Shown here: positions 9,851 to 18,454 of the stretch, in pieces
Layout of the letters: every line of letters starts with the position of its first letter
How positions within the stretch are numbered: position 1 is the stretch's first letter
Source of the DNA: Dyella silvatica
GTDB taxonomy: Bacteria > Pseudomonadota > Gammaproteobacteria > Xanthomonadales > Rhodanobacteraceae
DNA length: 59,553 nucleotides
Assembly (NCBI RefSeq): GCF_026283955.1
Contig: NZ_JAPDPE010000017.1
Coordinates: 1 to 59,553, forward strand
Direction of reading: 5' to 3'
The notes under the pieces: model-generated
What the model was told of the DNA's origin: nothing
Database searches by the model: none
What the model saw: the letters and a program-made list of their open reading frames with translations, nothing else
Program-made: the position numbers and the translations under genes

Positions 9851-10666
9851 TCAGCGGCACGACACCGGCAATCGCTCTAACTGGTTATGGATGGCTAACG
9901 CCATTTCTTGTTGTACCACCGCCGACTGCAACACGCTGGCCGCGGGCCCAGGCGACCGTTGCAACACGGCAGCGCAGGTATCCACCACCAGATGCCTGCG
10001 CGCATCGGCGCGTAAGCGCCCGCACTGCCAGGCACGTTCGACCCCGAGCGGCAATACGGCATAACCGATCGGCGTGCATGGATCGTCACTCCGCGCATGC
10101 AAATCCCGCCCTGCAAACTCGCTCGGCACCTCATCGCTGGCGGGGTCGAAATAACTATCGGGAAACGCCGCGGCGTAGCCAGACGGGTCTAGCCGCATCC
10201 GGTACTTGCCGATCGCGATATGCAAGCTCCGACCACACGGCGCCATTGCCGCGAGATGGCGCAAAAGCCCGTACAGTTTTGGCCGCAGCTCGGGCTGCTC
10301 AATCAACACGGTAGACGCACCGAGCAGCACCGGCAAACGAGCCTGCATCACCATCCGGGTGAGGTCATGGGCATGCAGCGGCTCACAACGACTTCGTATG
10401 CTGCTCACCAGTAGAAAACTCACATCGCGGACAAAATCATCGTGACTAAGCATGGCCTCGGCGATGCGATCTCGCGTGGCCGGCGGCAGCATATCGCCCG
10501 CATCGATATCCAGCGGTAATGGCGCCGCCAAGGCTTGAGGCAAAACAGCCGTCGGCGACACGCCCTGCGTCGCCGGGCGATCAGGTTGCCTGCCGATGCG
10601 CCACACCAGGCACAAGCCGATCAACACGATGAGCAGGGCCAGCAACCGCAGGCGTGCACCGGTCAT
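9851..10666 (-). CDS. Membrane-anchored, cysteine-rich protein of unknown function
   Basis: Not recognised. 271 aa: one N-terminal hydrophobic helix (about 6-23), then a proline/alanine linker and a mostly helical domain likely outside the cytoplasm. That domain holds six cysteines (contexts RCE, PCG, PCT, QCG, TCA, SCR), an even number that would suit three disulfides. A cysteine inside the helix is poorly placed for a lipobox. The gene begins 9 bases after the end of the CobW-type GTPase gene and is probably the last member of the zinc-associated operon. The ribosome binding site is weak, so translation may be coupled. No function is claimed. Confidence 0.6.
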   Translation of the reverse strand: MTGARLRLLALLIVLIGLCLVWRIGRQPDRPATQGVSPTAVLPQALAAPLPLDIDAGDMLPPATRDRIAEAMLSHDDFVRDVSFLLVSSIRSRCEPLHAHDLTRMVMQARLPVLLGASTVLIEQPELRPKLYGLLRHLAAMAPCGRSLHIAIGKYRMRLDPSGYAAAFPDSYFDPASDEVPSEFAGRDLHARSDDPCTPIGYAVLPLGVERAWQCGRLRADARRHLVVDTCAAVLQRSPGPAASVLQSAVVQQEMALAIHNQLERLPVSCR

Positions 10667-10675
10667 TCGACGAAC

Positions 10676-11947
10676 TCAAGCAGAATGACGATGCGTGGGC
10701 TCCCAACGCGGAAAGGTGTCCATCATCCACGACCAACTTTCAGGACCGGCCAGAAGTTCTTCATCGCGCAGCAGGCAACGGTCAAGCTCAACGCGAATCT
10801 CCCGCTCAGGCAGATCGACGCCGATCATCACCAGCTCTTGCCGGCGATCGCCGTAGGTCGCATCCCAGATATGCTGAAGCGCATGGCGTTGCTGCGCATC
10901 GGGCAATTCGTTTTCAGTGGGCGGCTTGACGGCGAGATCCGATGCCACAAACGGCTTGGTCACCGGCTCATCAAGGCGGTATCGGCTGGCCCACCAGTAA
11001 CCGGCCGCACGGACCTCGGTGGAGCCACCGACAATAGCCAGTTCGCCGACCCGGTCCATCCGGCTGGCCAGCCAGAAAAAACCTTTGGCACGCAAGATGC
11101 CTGGGATACCCAGCGTCAAAAGACGCTGCCATCGAACCGGATGAAACGGGCGCCTGGAGCGATAGACGAAGCTGGTGATGCCATAGGCTTCGGTCTCAGG
11201 TGTATGCACCCCCATCAGCTCCTGTACCCAACCCGGTGCATGCTCTGCGCGCTGATGATCGAAAAGCCCGGTATCGAGTACATAATCCAGCGGCACTTGG
11301 CCAAAGCTTGCTTCTATCAACTTGGCATCGCGATTCAGCGCGCGCAGCACGCGCTTCACTTCGCGCTGTTGTGGCTGATCAAGCTGATCGCATTTGTTGA
11401 TTACGATGACATCGGCAAATTCAATTTGCTCGGTAAGCAAGTGCACCAAGGCGCGTTGATCGCCAATGCCCGCCGTTTCGCCGCGATCTGCCAGCATGTC
11501 TTGCGAACAGAAATCGGTGAGAAAACTCAGCCCGTCCACTACCGTCAGCATGGTATCCAGCCGTGCGACGTCAGACAGGCTGAAGCCCTGCTCGTCGCGT
11601 ACCTGAAAAGTGGCGGCCACCGGCATCGGCTCGGAAATCCCGGTCGCCTCGATCAGCAGGTAATCAAAACGGCCCGCCGCCGCCAGCCGCTGCACCTCTT
11701 GCATCAAATCATCGCGCAAGGTGCAGCAGATGCAGCCATTACTGAACTCGACCAGGGTCTCTTCGGTGCGACTGAGCGCAGCGCCGCCATCGCGAATCAA
11801 GGCGGCATCGATATTGATCTCACTCATGTCGTTGACAATCACCGCGACGCGCCGATGCTCACGATTGCCCAGTACATGATTGAGCAGAGTGGTCTTGCCG
11901 GCGCCGAGAAAACCCGACAATACCGTGACAGGAAGACGTTGCTGCAT
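10676..11947 (-). CDS. CobW/COG0523-family GTPase, putative zinc chaperone
   Basis: 423 aa G3E-family GTPase. Walker A is GFLGAGKTT (12-20), the metal-binding CxCC motif is GCICC (71-75), and the guanine-specificity motif is NKCD. A C-terminal CobW_C domain follows. COG0523 proteins next to Zur-regulated genes act as zinc metallochaperones that deliver zinc to client enzymes under scarcity (ZigA/YciC/ZNG1 type). The neighbours here (a DUF2796 ZrgA-like protein and its ABC genes, 62 bp upstream) support zinc rather than cobalt or nickel. The start ATG at 11947 fits the family N-terminus, which begins a few residues before Walker A. Confidence 0.85.
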   Translation of the reverse strand: MQQRLPVTVLSGFLGAGKTTLLNHVLGNREHRRVAVIVNDMSEINIDAALIRDGGAALSRTEETLVEFSNGCICCTLRDDLMQEVQRLAAAGRFDYLLIEATGISEPMPVAATFQVRDEQGFSLSDVARLDTMLTVVDGLSFLTDFCSQDMLADRGETAGIGDQRALVHLLTEQIEFADVIVINKCDQLDQPQQREVKRVLRALNRDAKLIEASFGQVPLDYVLDTGLFDHQRAEHAPGWVQELMGVHTPETEAYGITSFVYRSRRPFHPVRWQRLLTLGIPGILRAKGFFWLASRMDRVGELAIVGGSTEVRAAGYWWASRYRLDEPVTKPFVASDLAVKPPTENELPDAQQRHALQHIWDATYGDRRQELVMIGVDLPEREIRVELDRCLLRDEELLAGPESWSWMMDTFPRWEPTHRHSA

Positions 11948-12009
11948 AGGCTTAGGATCCTTTCATGATGTTCTGATGCCAGGCCGCGCCGTCATGAACG
12001 CACAGCGAT

Positions 12010-12744
12010 TCATTCAAAGGCACGGCGCAGGTTTTGCTGGGTGTCGTCGCTGTATGTTTCCAGGCGCGCGGACTGCATCGCATAGGCGGACGAGGCCATG
12101 CTGTTTTCGGTGGTTTCGATACGTAGCGTGCCCTTGAGCCAAAGCGGATCCCATAACGACGGGGTTTCGATGGCTTGCGCCAGCACCACGTGCACGATCA
12201 TGTTTGGCGGCGGGGGCGGCACATGGATACAGGCGCCATAAAACGGCACAAAAAAGAACTCCGTCATGCGACCGTGGCTATCGGTTTCTAGCGGCACGAC
12301 ATAGCCGACCAGTTTGACCTTGCGGCCAGCCAGCCCGCTAACCGTGTGCAGCGTCCCCAACTGTTTACTGCGCTGGTTACCGATGTGAACCACCGGCGGC
12401 TCATGCTGCAAGATCTCGTAGTCTTGCTTGGGCAACATGTCGTCCCACTCAAGCTCGGCATAGCCATCGTTATCTGGCAGCGGCAACGCGTCTTCTTCTG
12501 CAGCACCCGGCTTTACCGGCGGCTTGCCCTGCGAAACATTTAAACCCTGCGCCGCGAGAATGCCTTCCATCGCCGCTCTTGCCCGCCCGGCATCGGCAGC
12601 GGCCTGGGCACGCGTCAGACCCTGCTGCGCGGTGCTCGCCGATGAAGCCGGCATCTGATCGGACGAATCGCGATGCGAACACGCCATCATCGTGGCGGCC
12701 GACAGCAACAGTCCCATACCCCATAAGTAGCGCGGCATCTTCAT
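12010..12744 (-). CDS. DUF3299 lipoprotein of the zinc-type operon
   Basis: 244 aa. The signal peptide ends in a lipobox-like MMAC (Cys at about residue 22), so it is likely a lipoprotein. After an Ala/Ser/Gln-rich linker comes the DUF3299 domain, recognisable by the ACIHVPPPPPN motif near its end. Its biochemical role is unknown. The ATG at 12744 overlaps the permease stop as ATGA, giving translational coupling. A longer frame reaches 12849 but runs through permease coding sequence. DUF3299 proteins commonly sit with a FtsX-type permease, an ATPase and a DUF2796 protein, which is the arrangement here, so it probably works with that transporter. Confidence 0.8.
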   Translation of the reverse strand: MKMPRYLWGMGLLLSAATMMACSHRDSSDQMPASSASTAQQGLTRAQAAADAGRARAAMEGILAAQGLNVSQGKPPVKPGAAEEDALPLPDNDGYAELEWDDMLPKQDYEILQHEPPVVHIGNQRSKQLGTLHTVSGLAGRKVKLVGYVVPLETDSHGRMTEFFFVPFYGACIHVPPPPPNMIVHVVLAQAIETPSLWDPLWLKGTLRIETTENSMASSAYAMQSARLETYSDDTQQNLRRAFE

Positions 12745-14009
12745 AGGCGAGTCTGCAGGCCGTCGATCAGCGATCGGCGATAGGCAATCCATGCAGGAAC
12801 GCAACCGGCCAACAAGGCCATGCCCAGCACCGCGCCAAGCAGCATCCATTCGGACGCAGATAACCCACCTAGCGATAAGGCAATGCCCAAGTGCTCGGCG
12901 ATGGGCGCGCGCGCCAGCGCCAGCACGCCATACATAAGCGCCACACCGAGAAGCACACCGCCACTGGCCAATACGGCCGCCTCAAGTAGCAGCAGCAGAA
13001 ACACCGTGCCCGCCGAGGCACCGACCGCGCGGAGTATCGCCATTTCGCGGCGACGCTCGTTCAGCGTCGTCAACAGTGCCGTAAGCATGCCGAACAAACC
13101 GACCAGCACCACCAGAAAACTGATCGCCCGCAGCGCGTTTTCGGCGCTGCCGACCAGCCCCCACAATTGCTGCAAAGTCACCCCGGGGAGAATCGCCAGT
13201 AACGGCTCGTCCGGGTAGTCGTTAATGGCGCGCTGTACGGCAAAAACCGCCAGCCGCGACTTCAGCCCGATTAAACCTGCCGTAATGTCCGTGGGCGTCA
13301 GGTCCATCTGCCGTGCCTGCCCCGCGCTGACCCGCCTGCCTGGCAGGCGCATGCCCGATTGCCAATCGACATGCACCGCGGTGATCGCCTGCACACTGAT
13401 CGCCACCGTTTCATCCACCGGCGTGCCGGTAGGCGCAAGCACGCCGACGATGCGAAACGGTTTGTCTGCGTGCAACATCTGCCGTACATCACCGGCGCCG
13501 TGCGCGATGACAATGCTTTGACCCAGGCGGTAGTTCAACTTGGCCGCCACTCGCGCCCCAACCACCGCATCGTACAAATCGTCGAAGGCGTGGCCTTCGG
13601 CAAAGCGCAGCGCCGCGCCATCGGCATAGCGGTAACGGCTGAAGAATTCACCCGATGTACCCAGCACGCGAAAACCACGATGCGAATCGCCGAGTGAAAT
13701 CGGCACCTCCCAAGCCACCTCGGGCAAGGCTGCGATGTCCTGATAGCTCTTCCAGGACACATTACTGGTGGCGTCACCGACATGGAAAATGGCGTACAAA
13801 AGCAAATTCACCGGCCCCGAGCGCGCACCGACGATCAGATCGGTGCCAGACACCGTACTGGCGAAACTGCTGCGCGCTTCGTGACGGAGCCGCTCGACAC
13901 CGAGTACGAGCAACACGCTTAGCGCCATGGTCAGCACGGTAAGCGTTACCGCGAAACGCCGCTGACGCATGCTGTGGATAGCGGTCAAAATGCGATGCCA
14001 ACGACGCAT
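12741..14009 (-). CDS. FtsX/MacB-type ABC transporter permease
   Basis: About 422 aa. One N-terminal membrane helix, a large periplasmic region (about 45-260), and three C-terminal helices forming an FtsX domain: the FtsX/MacB/LolC topology, which is mechanotransmission rather than classic import. I chose the ATG at 14009, giving MRRWHRILTAIHSMRQRR just before the first helix. The open frame continues upstream to 14114, but that part lies in the ATPase gene and carries ATPase-antiframe sequence. The start falls inside the ATPase reading frame, a 236-nt overlap described under the ATPase. Partner genes are the ATPase upstream and the DUF3299 lipoprotein downstream. The substrate is unknown; the context suggests zinc scarcity. 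Confidence 0.85.
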   Translation of the reverse strand: MRRWHRILTAIHSMRQRRFAVTLTVLTMALSVLLVLGVERLRHEARSSFASTVSGTDLIVGARSGPVNLLLYAIFHVGDATSNVSWKSYQDIAALPEVAWEVPISLGDSHRGFRVLGTSGEFFSRYRYADGAALRFAEGHAFDDLYDAVVGARVAAKLNYRLGQSIVIAHGAGDVRQMLHADKPFRIVGVLAPTGTPVDETVAISVQAITAVHVDWQSGMRLPGRRVSAGQARQMDLTPTDITAGLIGLKSRLAVFAVQRAINDYPDEPLLAILPGVTLQQLWGLVGSAENALRAISFLVVLVGLFGMLTALLTTLNERRREMAILRAVGASAGTVFLLLLLEAAVLASGGVLLGVALMYGVLALARAPIAEHLGIALSLGGLSASEWMLLGAVLGMALLAGCVPAWIAYRRSLIDGLQTRL

Positions 14010-14649
14010 CGTGACTGACGAACACCAGGCTGCTTTGGTAACGCGAGCACTGCTCCAACAGCAAGCAGACAAAGGCATTCCGTGCATCGGTATCCAGTGC
14101 CGAGGTCGGCTCATCGGCGATGATCAACTCGGGCGCACCGATAAGCGCCCGTGCAGAAGCTACGCGCTGCTGTTGTCCGACACTCAGTTCATTCACGGTA
14201 CGACGAGCCAGCGTCGCGGTGTCCAGCCCCAGGGCTCGCAGCAAATGCTCAGCTTCGGCACGCGCCGAATGCCGTGTACTGGCCTGCCTGGTACGACGCG
14301 CGGAGAAACAGCAACCAAGCAATACGTTGTCGATCAGGCTGAGATAAGGCAGCAGATTGAACTGTTGAAAAATATAGCCGACGTGATCGGCACGAAAGCG
14401 ATCGCGCCGGGTCGCCCGCAACGCCGAAAGCGGTCGCCCCAGCGCGTGCACGCTGCCCTCGACAGGTGTCAGCACACCGGCCAGCAAGCCCAGCAAGGTG
14501 CTCTTGCCGCTGCCGCTGGGGCCGCAGACGAATACACGCTCACCACGCGCCACTTCAAAATCGGGCAGGTCCAGCATGTCGCCCTGCCCGCCCCAGGAAA
14601 AACGCAAGCCACGACATGCCAGCAGTGGATTGGGGACACTGCTGCTCAT
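13774..14649 (-). CDS. ABC transporter ATP-binding protein with aberrant read-through tail
   Basis: LolD/MacB-class ATPase. Walker A GPSGSGKST (about 43-51), Q-loop FQQFN, a signature written LSVGQQQR instead of LSGGQQQR, Walker B LIIADEP and the H-loop VSHD are all present. Homology stops at about residue 223. The remaining 68 residues are Arg/Ala-rich and out of frame with the permease gene they overlap (13774-14009). Normal relatives end 10-20 residues after this point with their own stop before the permease begins. A small deletion at the gene junction that removed the stop is the simplest explanation. The start overlaps the upstream DUF2796 gene as ATGA. The ATPase core looks intact, so it may still work. 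Confidence 0.82.
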   Translation of the reverse strand: MSSSVPNPLLACRGLRFSWGGQGDMLDLPDFEVARGERVFVCGPSGSGKSTLLGLLAGVLTPVEGSVHALGRPLSALRATRRDRFRADHVGYIFQQFNLLPYLSLIDNVLLGCCFSARRTRQASTRHSARAEAEHLLRALGLDTATLARRTVNELSVGQQQRVASARALIGAPELIIADEPTSALDTDARNAFVCLLLEQCSRYQSSLVFVSHDASLASHFDRYPQHASAAFRGNAYRADHGAKRVARTRCRAAPSRSAQQFRQYGVWHRSDRRCALGAGEFAFVRHFPCR

Positions 14650-15200
14650 GGCATGAGGTCAACGCGGTGCTGCCCCGCCTGCAAGATCTGTTGATCCTGC
14701 CGGCTGGGCAGTACCAGGTTGACCACGACCTCTCGCGTTTCAGGAAAATGCTCCAGCAAGTTGACCTCAAGCTGCTTTAGCTGTGCAGGCAGCTGGCAGT
14801 GGTACCGATAGTGCGCGTGGATCTCGGTGTGATCGTTGCCGCCATCGGCAGGTTGGTCGCCGCGGTCATAACCGTGCGGCTCGACCTTCGCTTCAAGCAA
14901 GCTGCAAGCGCCATCGCGGGCAGGTATCAGCCAGCTCGCCGGTGACTTCAACAAAGCCAGGGCAGCATCCAGCCGTTGATGCTCTGCGGGCGTAGCAGGC
15001 GGATGTTCGAAGCCGACCATATTGTGGCCAGGGGCGGCCAAGGCGATTTCAAGCGCACTGCCTTCGAGCACCACATCGAGATTCGACACACCATGCACAT
15101 GCGGACCGTACTGTCGCCACGCGCGAGCTTGCGTACTGGACGCAGCGAGTACGGACAAGCCGAGTCCGAGGATGCACGCTGTGCTAGTCCATTTCATCAT
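14646..15200 (-). CDS. zrgA: ZrgA-like DUF2796 periplasmic protein
   Basis: 184 aa with a signal peptide (about 1-26). The mature protein begins with the DUF2796 hallmark HVHGVSNLDV and the NMVGFEHPP segment. It also carries histidine-rich patches (DHTEIHAHYRYH) suited to metal binding. DUF2796 includes ZrgA, a zinc-regulated protein of Vibrio cholerae linked to zinc uptake. As I recall, ZrgA is encoded with ABC transporter genes, as here. It is the first gene of the minus-strand block ATPase-permease-lipoprotein-CobW and overlaps the ATPase start by 4 nt. The start may be either of two adjacent ATGs (15200 or 15197). Confidence 0.78.
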   Translation of the reverse strand: MMKWTSTACILGLGLSVLAASSTQARAWRQYGPHVHGVSNLDVVLEGSALEIALAAPGHNMVGFEHPPATPAEHQRLDAALALLKSPASWLIPARDGACSLLEAKVEPHGYDRGDQPADGGNDHTEIHAHYRYHCQLPAQLKQLEVNLLEHFPETREVVVNLVLPSRQDQQILQAGQHRVDLMP

Positions 15201-15372
15201 CAGGTCATCGTTGATTGGAGTGTCATGCCGCCGCAGACGACGTGACTTATCGGCCAGCCGGAGTGACTGGCGCCAGTCCGAGCCGGGGATATCGAGCCTG
15301 CGACCGGATGGATCGCTGGCTCGCCTGCTCAGTCCATGCCGGCTAAAGCCAGGCCTATAAAAACGCGCTGGA

Positions 15373-17373
15373 TTATCGGTGGCCGTTGATCAGCTCATCC
15401 GCCAGCAACGGTAACTTATAGACTTTGCGCACTGCCTCGACCAAGGCTGCGGTGTCCACGGCAACGGCTCGGTTATTGCTGCTGTCGTAAGTGAAGTCGC
15501 CACCGATAGAGTGGATATTGCCGTCGAAAATCAGGCCTACCGCGCGGCCTTCGCGATCAATCACCGGGCTACCTGAGTTGCCGCCGATGATGTCGTTGTC
15601 AGTGACGAAGTTCATCGGGGTAGTCAGATTCAAGCTACTTTTCGCCTGCACCCAGCTGTCCGGGAGCTTGAACGGATCGGCACCAGTGGCACGCGCATAC
15701 AAGCCATTGAAGTCGGTAAACGGCGGCACCGGCTTACCGTCTTCGTTCCAGCCGGCCACCTTGCCGTAGGAAAGACGAAGGGTAAATGTGGCGTCGGGAT
15801 AATTGGCCGTACCATCGCGCTCGAAGCGTGCCCTGGCAATGGCTTCATCAGCCTTGCTGGTCGGTGCCTGCACTTCGGCTTCATATTGCTTGCGCACGGC
15901 AGCAGCCTGTGGCTCGATCTGGCGGGCAAATACAATCATCGGGTCCGTGGACGCGGCGATAGCTTTCGCCCCACCGTCCCAAAGCTGCTTGCGTACCGCC
16001 GGGTCGGCCAGCTTGGTACCGCTGACCAGCGCCTGCGCGAGTTGATCGGGCGATTGCTTGCCAAGCACCTGATGCACGAAAGCATCGTCCGCACCGAGCC
16101 GCTGGCGCATTTTTTCCATCGCATTGCGATAAGCCGGCAGGCGTTCGCCATCGGGCTTGGCACGTTCGGCGGCACCACGCACCAAGGTGCGTGCGTTATC
16201 GAACAACTGTGTACCCACTCCAAAACCACGGCCGCCCTGGATCATGCTGTAACGGCCTTGCAACTCCTTGCCGCGCTGCTGAGCCTGCTGCAGCTCGGCC
16301 CAGGGATCGCCGTATGTGGCCTTGCGCGCAGGGTCGGCGGCAATCCAATCGCGCAATGAAGCATCTTGCTGCTGCTTGCGCTGCGCGAAATCGGCGTCGC
16401 TCAAGGTATCCAGCCAGCCGGAGAAAACCTTGAGCGAGTTATCCAGGCCGAATAGCAGATCCTGCGCCTCCTTGGCCTGCTGTGAACCCCCGCGGGTGTA
16501 TTGCCATAGCACGCCGCGCAGCTCGGACAGGTAACCGAATGACGGCGTCAGCGTGTAATTGCGCATCGCCGAGAGCTGTGTCCACGGTGTGTCGCGCTGG
16601 GTCGAGCCGGGATTGCCGACCACGAATGTCATGTCGCCAGCCTTGGGCCCCTGCGGGTTGAACTTGAGGAATTGCGGCGTCTTTGCCGGCTTGCCATCGA
16701 GGTAGGCGCGGAAAAACGTCACGTCCAGGTCATAGCGCGGAAAGTTGAAATTGTCCGGATCGCCGCCGAAAAAAGCGACGCTTTGTTCCGGCGCGAAGAC
16801 CAGGCGTACGTCCTGATAACGGCGATATTTATAAAGCGCATAACGGCCACCGTGATACAGCATGACCACATCGCAACGCCAGGTCTTGGCATCGCCGGCT
16901 ATGCAGGATTGTTCGAGTTTGCTGCTCACCGCACGCTCGGCCTTGATGCGATCGGCGCCGCTCTTCCCAGCGGTGGCCGCGCTTACCTGGGCGGTGACAT
17001 CGGTCATCGAATCCAGCTGATTCAGTTCGACATCCGGGCATTTCGGTTCGTCTTCCTGCTTCTGCACACTGAAGCCATCAGACATGTAGTTCTTGCCCTT
17101 TGCCGATAGCTGCGACAAACAGCTATTGGCGCAGTGATGATTCGTCATCACCAGGCCATCGGCCGAGACGAACGAGCCGGAGCATCCTTCCGCCAGCCGC
17201 ACCGCGGCATGCTGCACCAGATCGATCCATGATTGACTCGGCGTAAAACCGTAGTGCTGCTGCATTTGCGCCACCGGCAGATGATCCAGTGTCCACATGC
17301 CTTCATCGGCGGCGGCCGATCCCGCCGCAAAGACCAGCGCGCCTGTCAGCGCCAGAGCCATCATTTGCTTCAT
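15373..17373 (-). CDS. S46-family dipeptidyl-peptidase (DPP7/DPP11 type)
   Basis: Periplasmic serine peptidase of about 666 aa that removes dipeptides from the N-termini of peptides, used for peptide scavenging. The signal peptide ends near SAAADEG. The catalytic His lies in TNHHCANSC (about 77-85) and the catalytic Ser in GGNSGSPV near the C-terminus. From memory, the residue that separates hydrophobic-preferring DPP7 (Gly) from acidic-preferring DPP11 (Arg) lies in the later FDGN segment; Gly here suggests DPP7-like specificity. I chose the ATG at 17373, preceded by GGGATGG; the ATG at 17382 is possible. The longer frame to 17577 would place non-signal sequence first and run over the promoter. 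A near-consensus Zur box overlaps the promoter 70-84 bp upstream. The zinc-type operon follows 172 bp downstream. Confidence 0.88.
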   Translation of the reverse strand: MKQMMALALTGALVFAAGSAAADEGMWTLDHLPVAQMQQHYGFTPSQSWIDLVQHAAVRLAEGCSGSFVSADGLVMTNHHCANSCLSQLSAKGKNYMSDGFSVQKQEDEPKCPDVELNQLDSMTDVTAQVSAATAGKSGADRIKAERAVSSKLEQSCIAGDAKTWRCDVVMLYHGGRYALYKYRRYQDVRLVFAPEQSVAFFGGDPDNFNFPRYDLDVTFFRAYLDGKPAKTPQFLKFNPQGPKAGDMTFVVGNPGSTQRDTPWTQLSAMRNYTLTPSFGYLSELRGVLWQYTRGGSQQAKEAQDLLFGLDNSLKVFSGWLDTLSDADFAQRKQQQDASLRDWIAADPARKATYGDPWAELQQAQQRGKELQGRYSMIQGGRGFGVGTQLFDNARTLVRGAAERAKPDGERLPAYRNAMEKMRQRLGADDAFVHQVLGKQSPDQLAQALVSGTKLADPAVRKQLWDGGAKAIAASTDPMIVFARQIEPQAAAVRKQYEAEVQAPTSKADEAIARARFERDGTANYPDATFTLRLSYGKVAGWNEDGKPVPPFTDFNGLYARATGADPFKLPDSWVQAKSSLNLTTPMNFVTDNDIIGGNSGSPVIDREGRAVGLIFDGNIHSIGGDFTYDSSNNRAVAVDTAALVEAVRKVYKLPLLADELINGHR

Positions 17374-17429
17374 GTGTGCCATCCCGATGCATGAAAGCCC
17401 GCGAAGCGAGCTGGTGAGTAATGCAAACG

Positions 17430-17458
17430 AGTATCCGAGCAATGTTATAACATAACAA
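17430..17458 (-). promoter_or_regulatory. Probable sigma70 promoter of the S46 peptidase gene
   Basis: Read on the minus strand: -35 TTGTTA (17453-17458), a 17-bp spacer, then -10 GATACT (17430-17435), each matching four of six consensus bases. It lies about 57 bp upstream of the chosen ATG. The Zur-like inverted repeat sits in the spacer, where a bound repressor would block RNA polymerase. The elements are inferred by eye. Confidence 0.5.
17443..17457. promoter_or_regulatory. Candidate Zur box
   Basis: The 15-bp sequence TGTTATAACATAACA is a perfect 6-bp inverted repeat (TGTTAT/ATAACA) around three bases. It differs at one position from the core of the gammaproteobacterial Zur consensus TGTTATAnTATAACA. 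It lies between the -35 and -10 elements of the S46 peptidase promoter. Zur with zinc would repress; zinc limitation would release. Confidence 0.7.
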
Positions 17459-18036
17459 CATGACTTATGACCTGGCCCGGCGAGCCAAGGCATACCAGCC
17501 CCATCCAGCCGCCCCAGCCCGCCGGCGATGAGCACAGTGCTACTCCTCAACCACAGCTTCCGTGATGTATGGCTCACAGCCTATGCTCATCGTAATCACC
17601 TGCTCGATCGAATCTGGATGACGCACGGCGCTCCAGCCTTGCGTAGATAAAGTGATCGATCCGTCGTCGCATCATAGGCATCGGCGCTACTCGGCAAGTT
17701 TCTTCGCAACGCGACGACAGTCCTACAGCCTTTATCGATCACGCCGAAGTACCTCGGTGCATCCAAGTCGATCCCGTGGTCAATCGCGCTTCGAGTGTGA
17801 TGGCATAAAGCCATGGCCGTCCATGTGACCAGTCGCTGGGTTTAGATCGATCACCCATCTTTCGTGAAGATACCCTCACAAGATTTTCTGCCCAAGCCGT
17901 CAAAATCGCCTAGTACGACACCGAAGCAGACGCTATGGTGATGCCCGCCGAACTCTCGCATACCAGGTGTTATCGGGCGCTCACAGGGTATGTGCCGTAA
18001 CGGGTAAATGCGCCTGGTGCAACGGGAGTGAATCGC
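17459..18036. other. Intergenic region, S46 peptidase to small secreted protein
   Basis: About 580 bp beyond the Zur box with no convincing gene. Open frames on both strands are short and without family features. The end holds the GGGAG ribosome binding site (18024-18028) of the next gene. Confidence 0.4.
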
Positions 18037-18237
18037 ATGAACAAAGCGCTAGTAGGGATTGCCCTGATCGTGGTCGCGTTGTCGGCAAGTGCCAGCGGTG
18101 TACGTCACGCCAGTCCATTAGCCTTTAACGAGCATCCGCCTGCATGCTTGCCAGGCCAGACCTTATTGCCGATCTACAACGCCGATGGCGTCATTGTAGG
18201 TTGGATCTGTGCAGGCAACCCAGATAATCAGCCGTAA
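18037..18237 (+). CDS. Small secreted protein of unknown function
   Basis: 66 aa. The N-terminus is a clear signal peptide (about 1-20, ending SASASG). The mature part, about 45 residues, has two cysteines that could pair, and a turn-rich segment LPIYNADGVIVGW. GGGAG lies eight bases before the ATG at 18037; a GTG at 18028 would overlap that site and is rejected. Not recognised; similar tiny secreted proteins are common in Xanthomonadales. No operon partner is evident. Confidence 0.5.
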   Translation: MNKALVGIALIVVALSASASGVRHASPLAFNEHPPACLPGQTLLPIYNADGVIVGWICAGNPDNQP

Positions 18238-18454
18238 GCACGCCGATGAAAGGCAGCCGCAGATCTGTACATGACACTGCGGCCGCCGCCATGGCTACCC
18301 ACTCACACTCATCGATGAGCACGACATGCCGCCCGTCGCCGACGGCGAGTCGATGCCACTGCCGACACTCGCAAATACGTACGCCAAGGCTCACTGGTCA
18401 GGCTTTCGAACCAGCCTCCGTTGGAACTGCCATGAGTACCGAGAACTCGCATCC

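Noticed and set aside
10535-11968. 477-aa plus-strand open frame
   Set aside because: It is antisense to the CobW-type GTPase and its neighbour, has no domain or plausible ribosome binding site, and is a by-product of GC-rich codon usage.
15265-15278. 14-bp palindrome GACTGGCGCCAGTC before the DUF2796 gene
   Set aside because: A loopless palindrome of GC-rich sequence; unlike a Zur box and without other promoter elements, so not called an operator.
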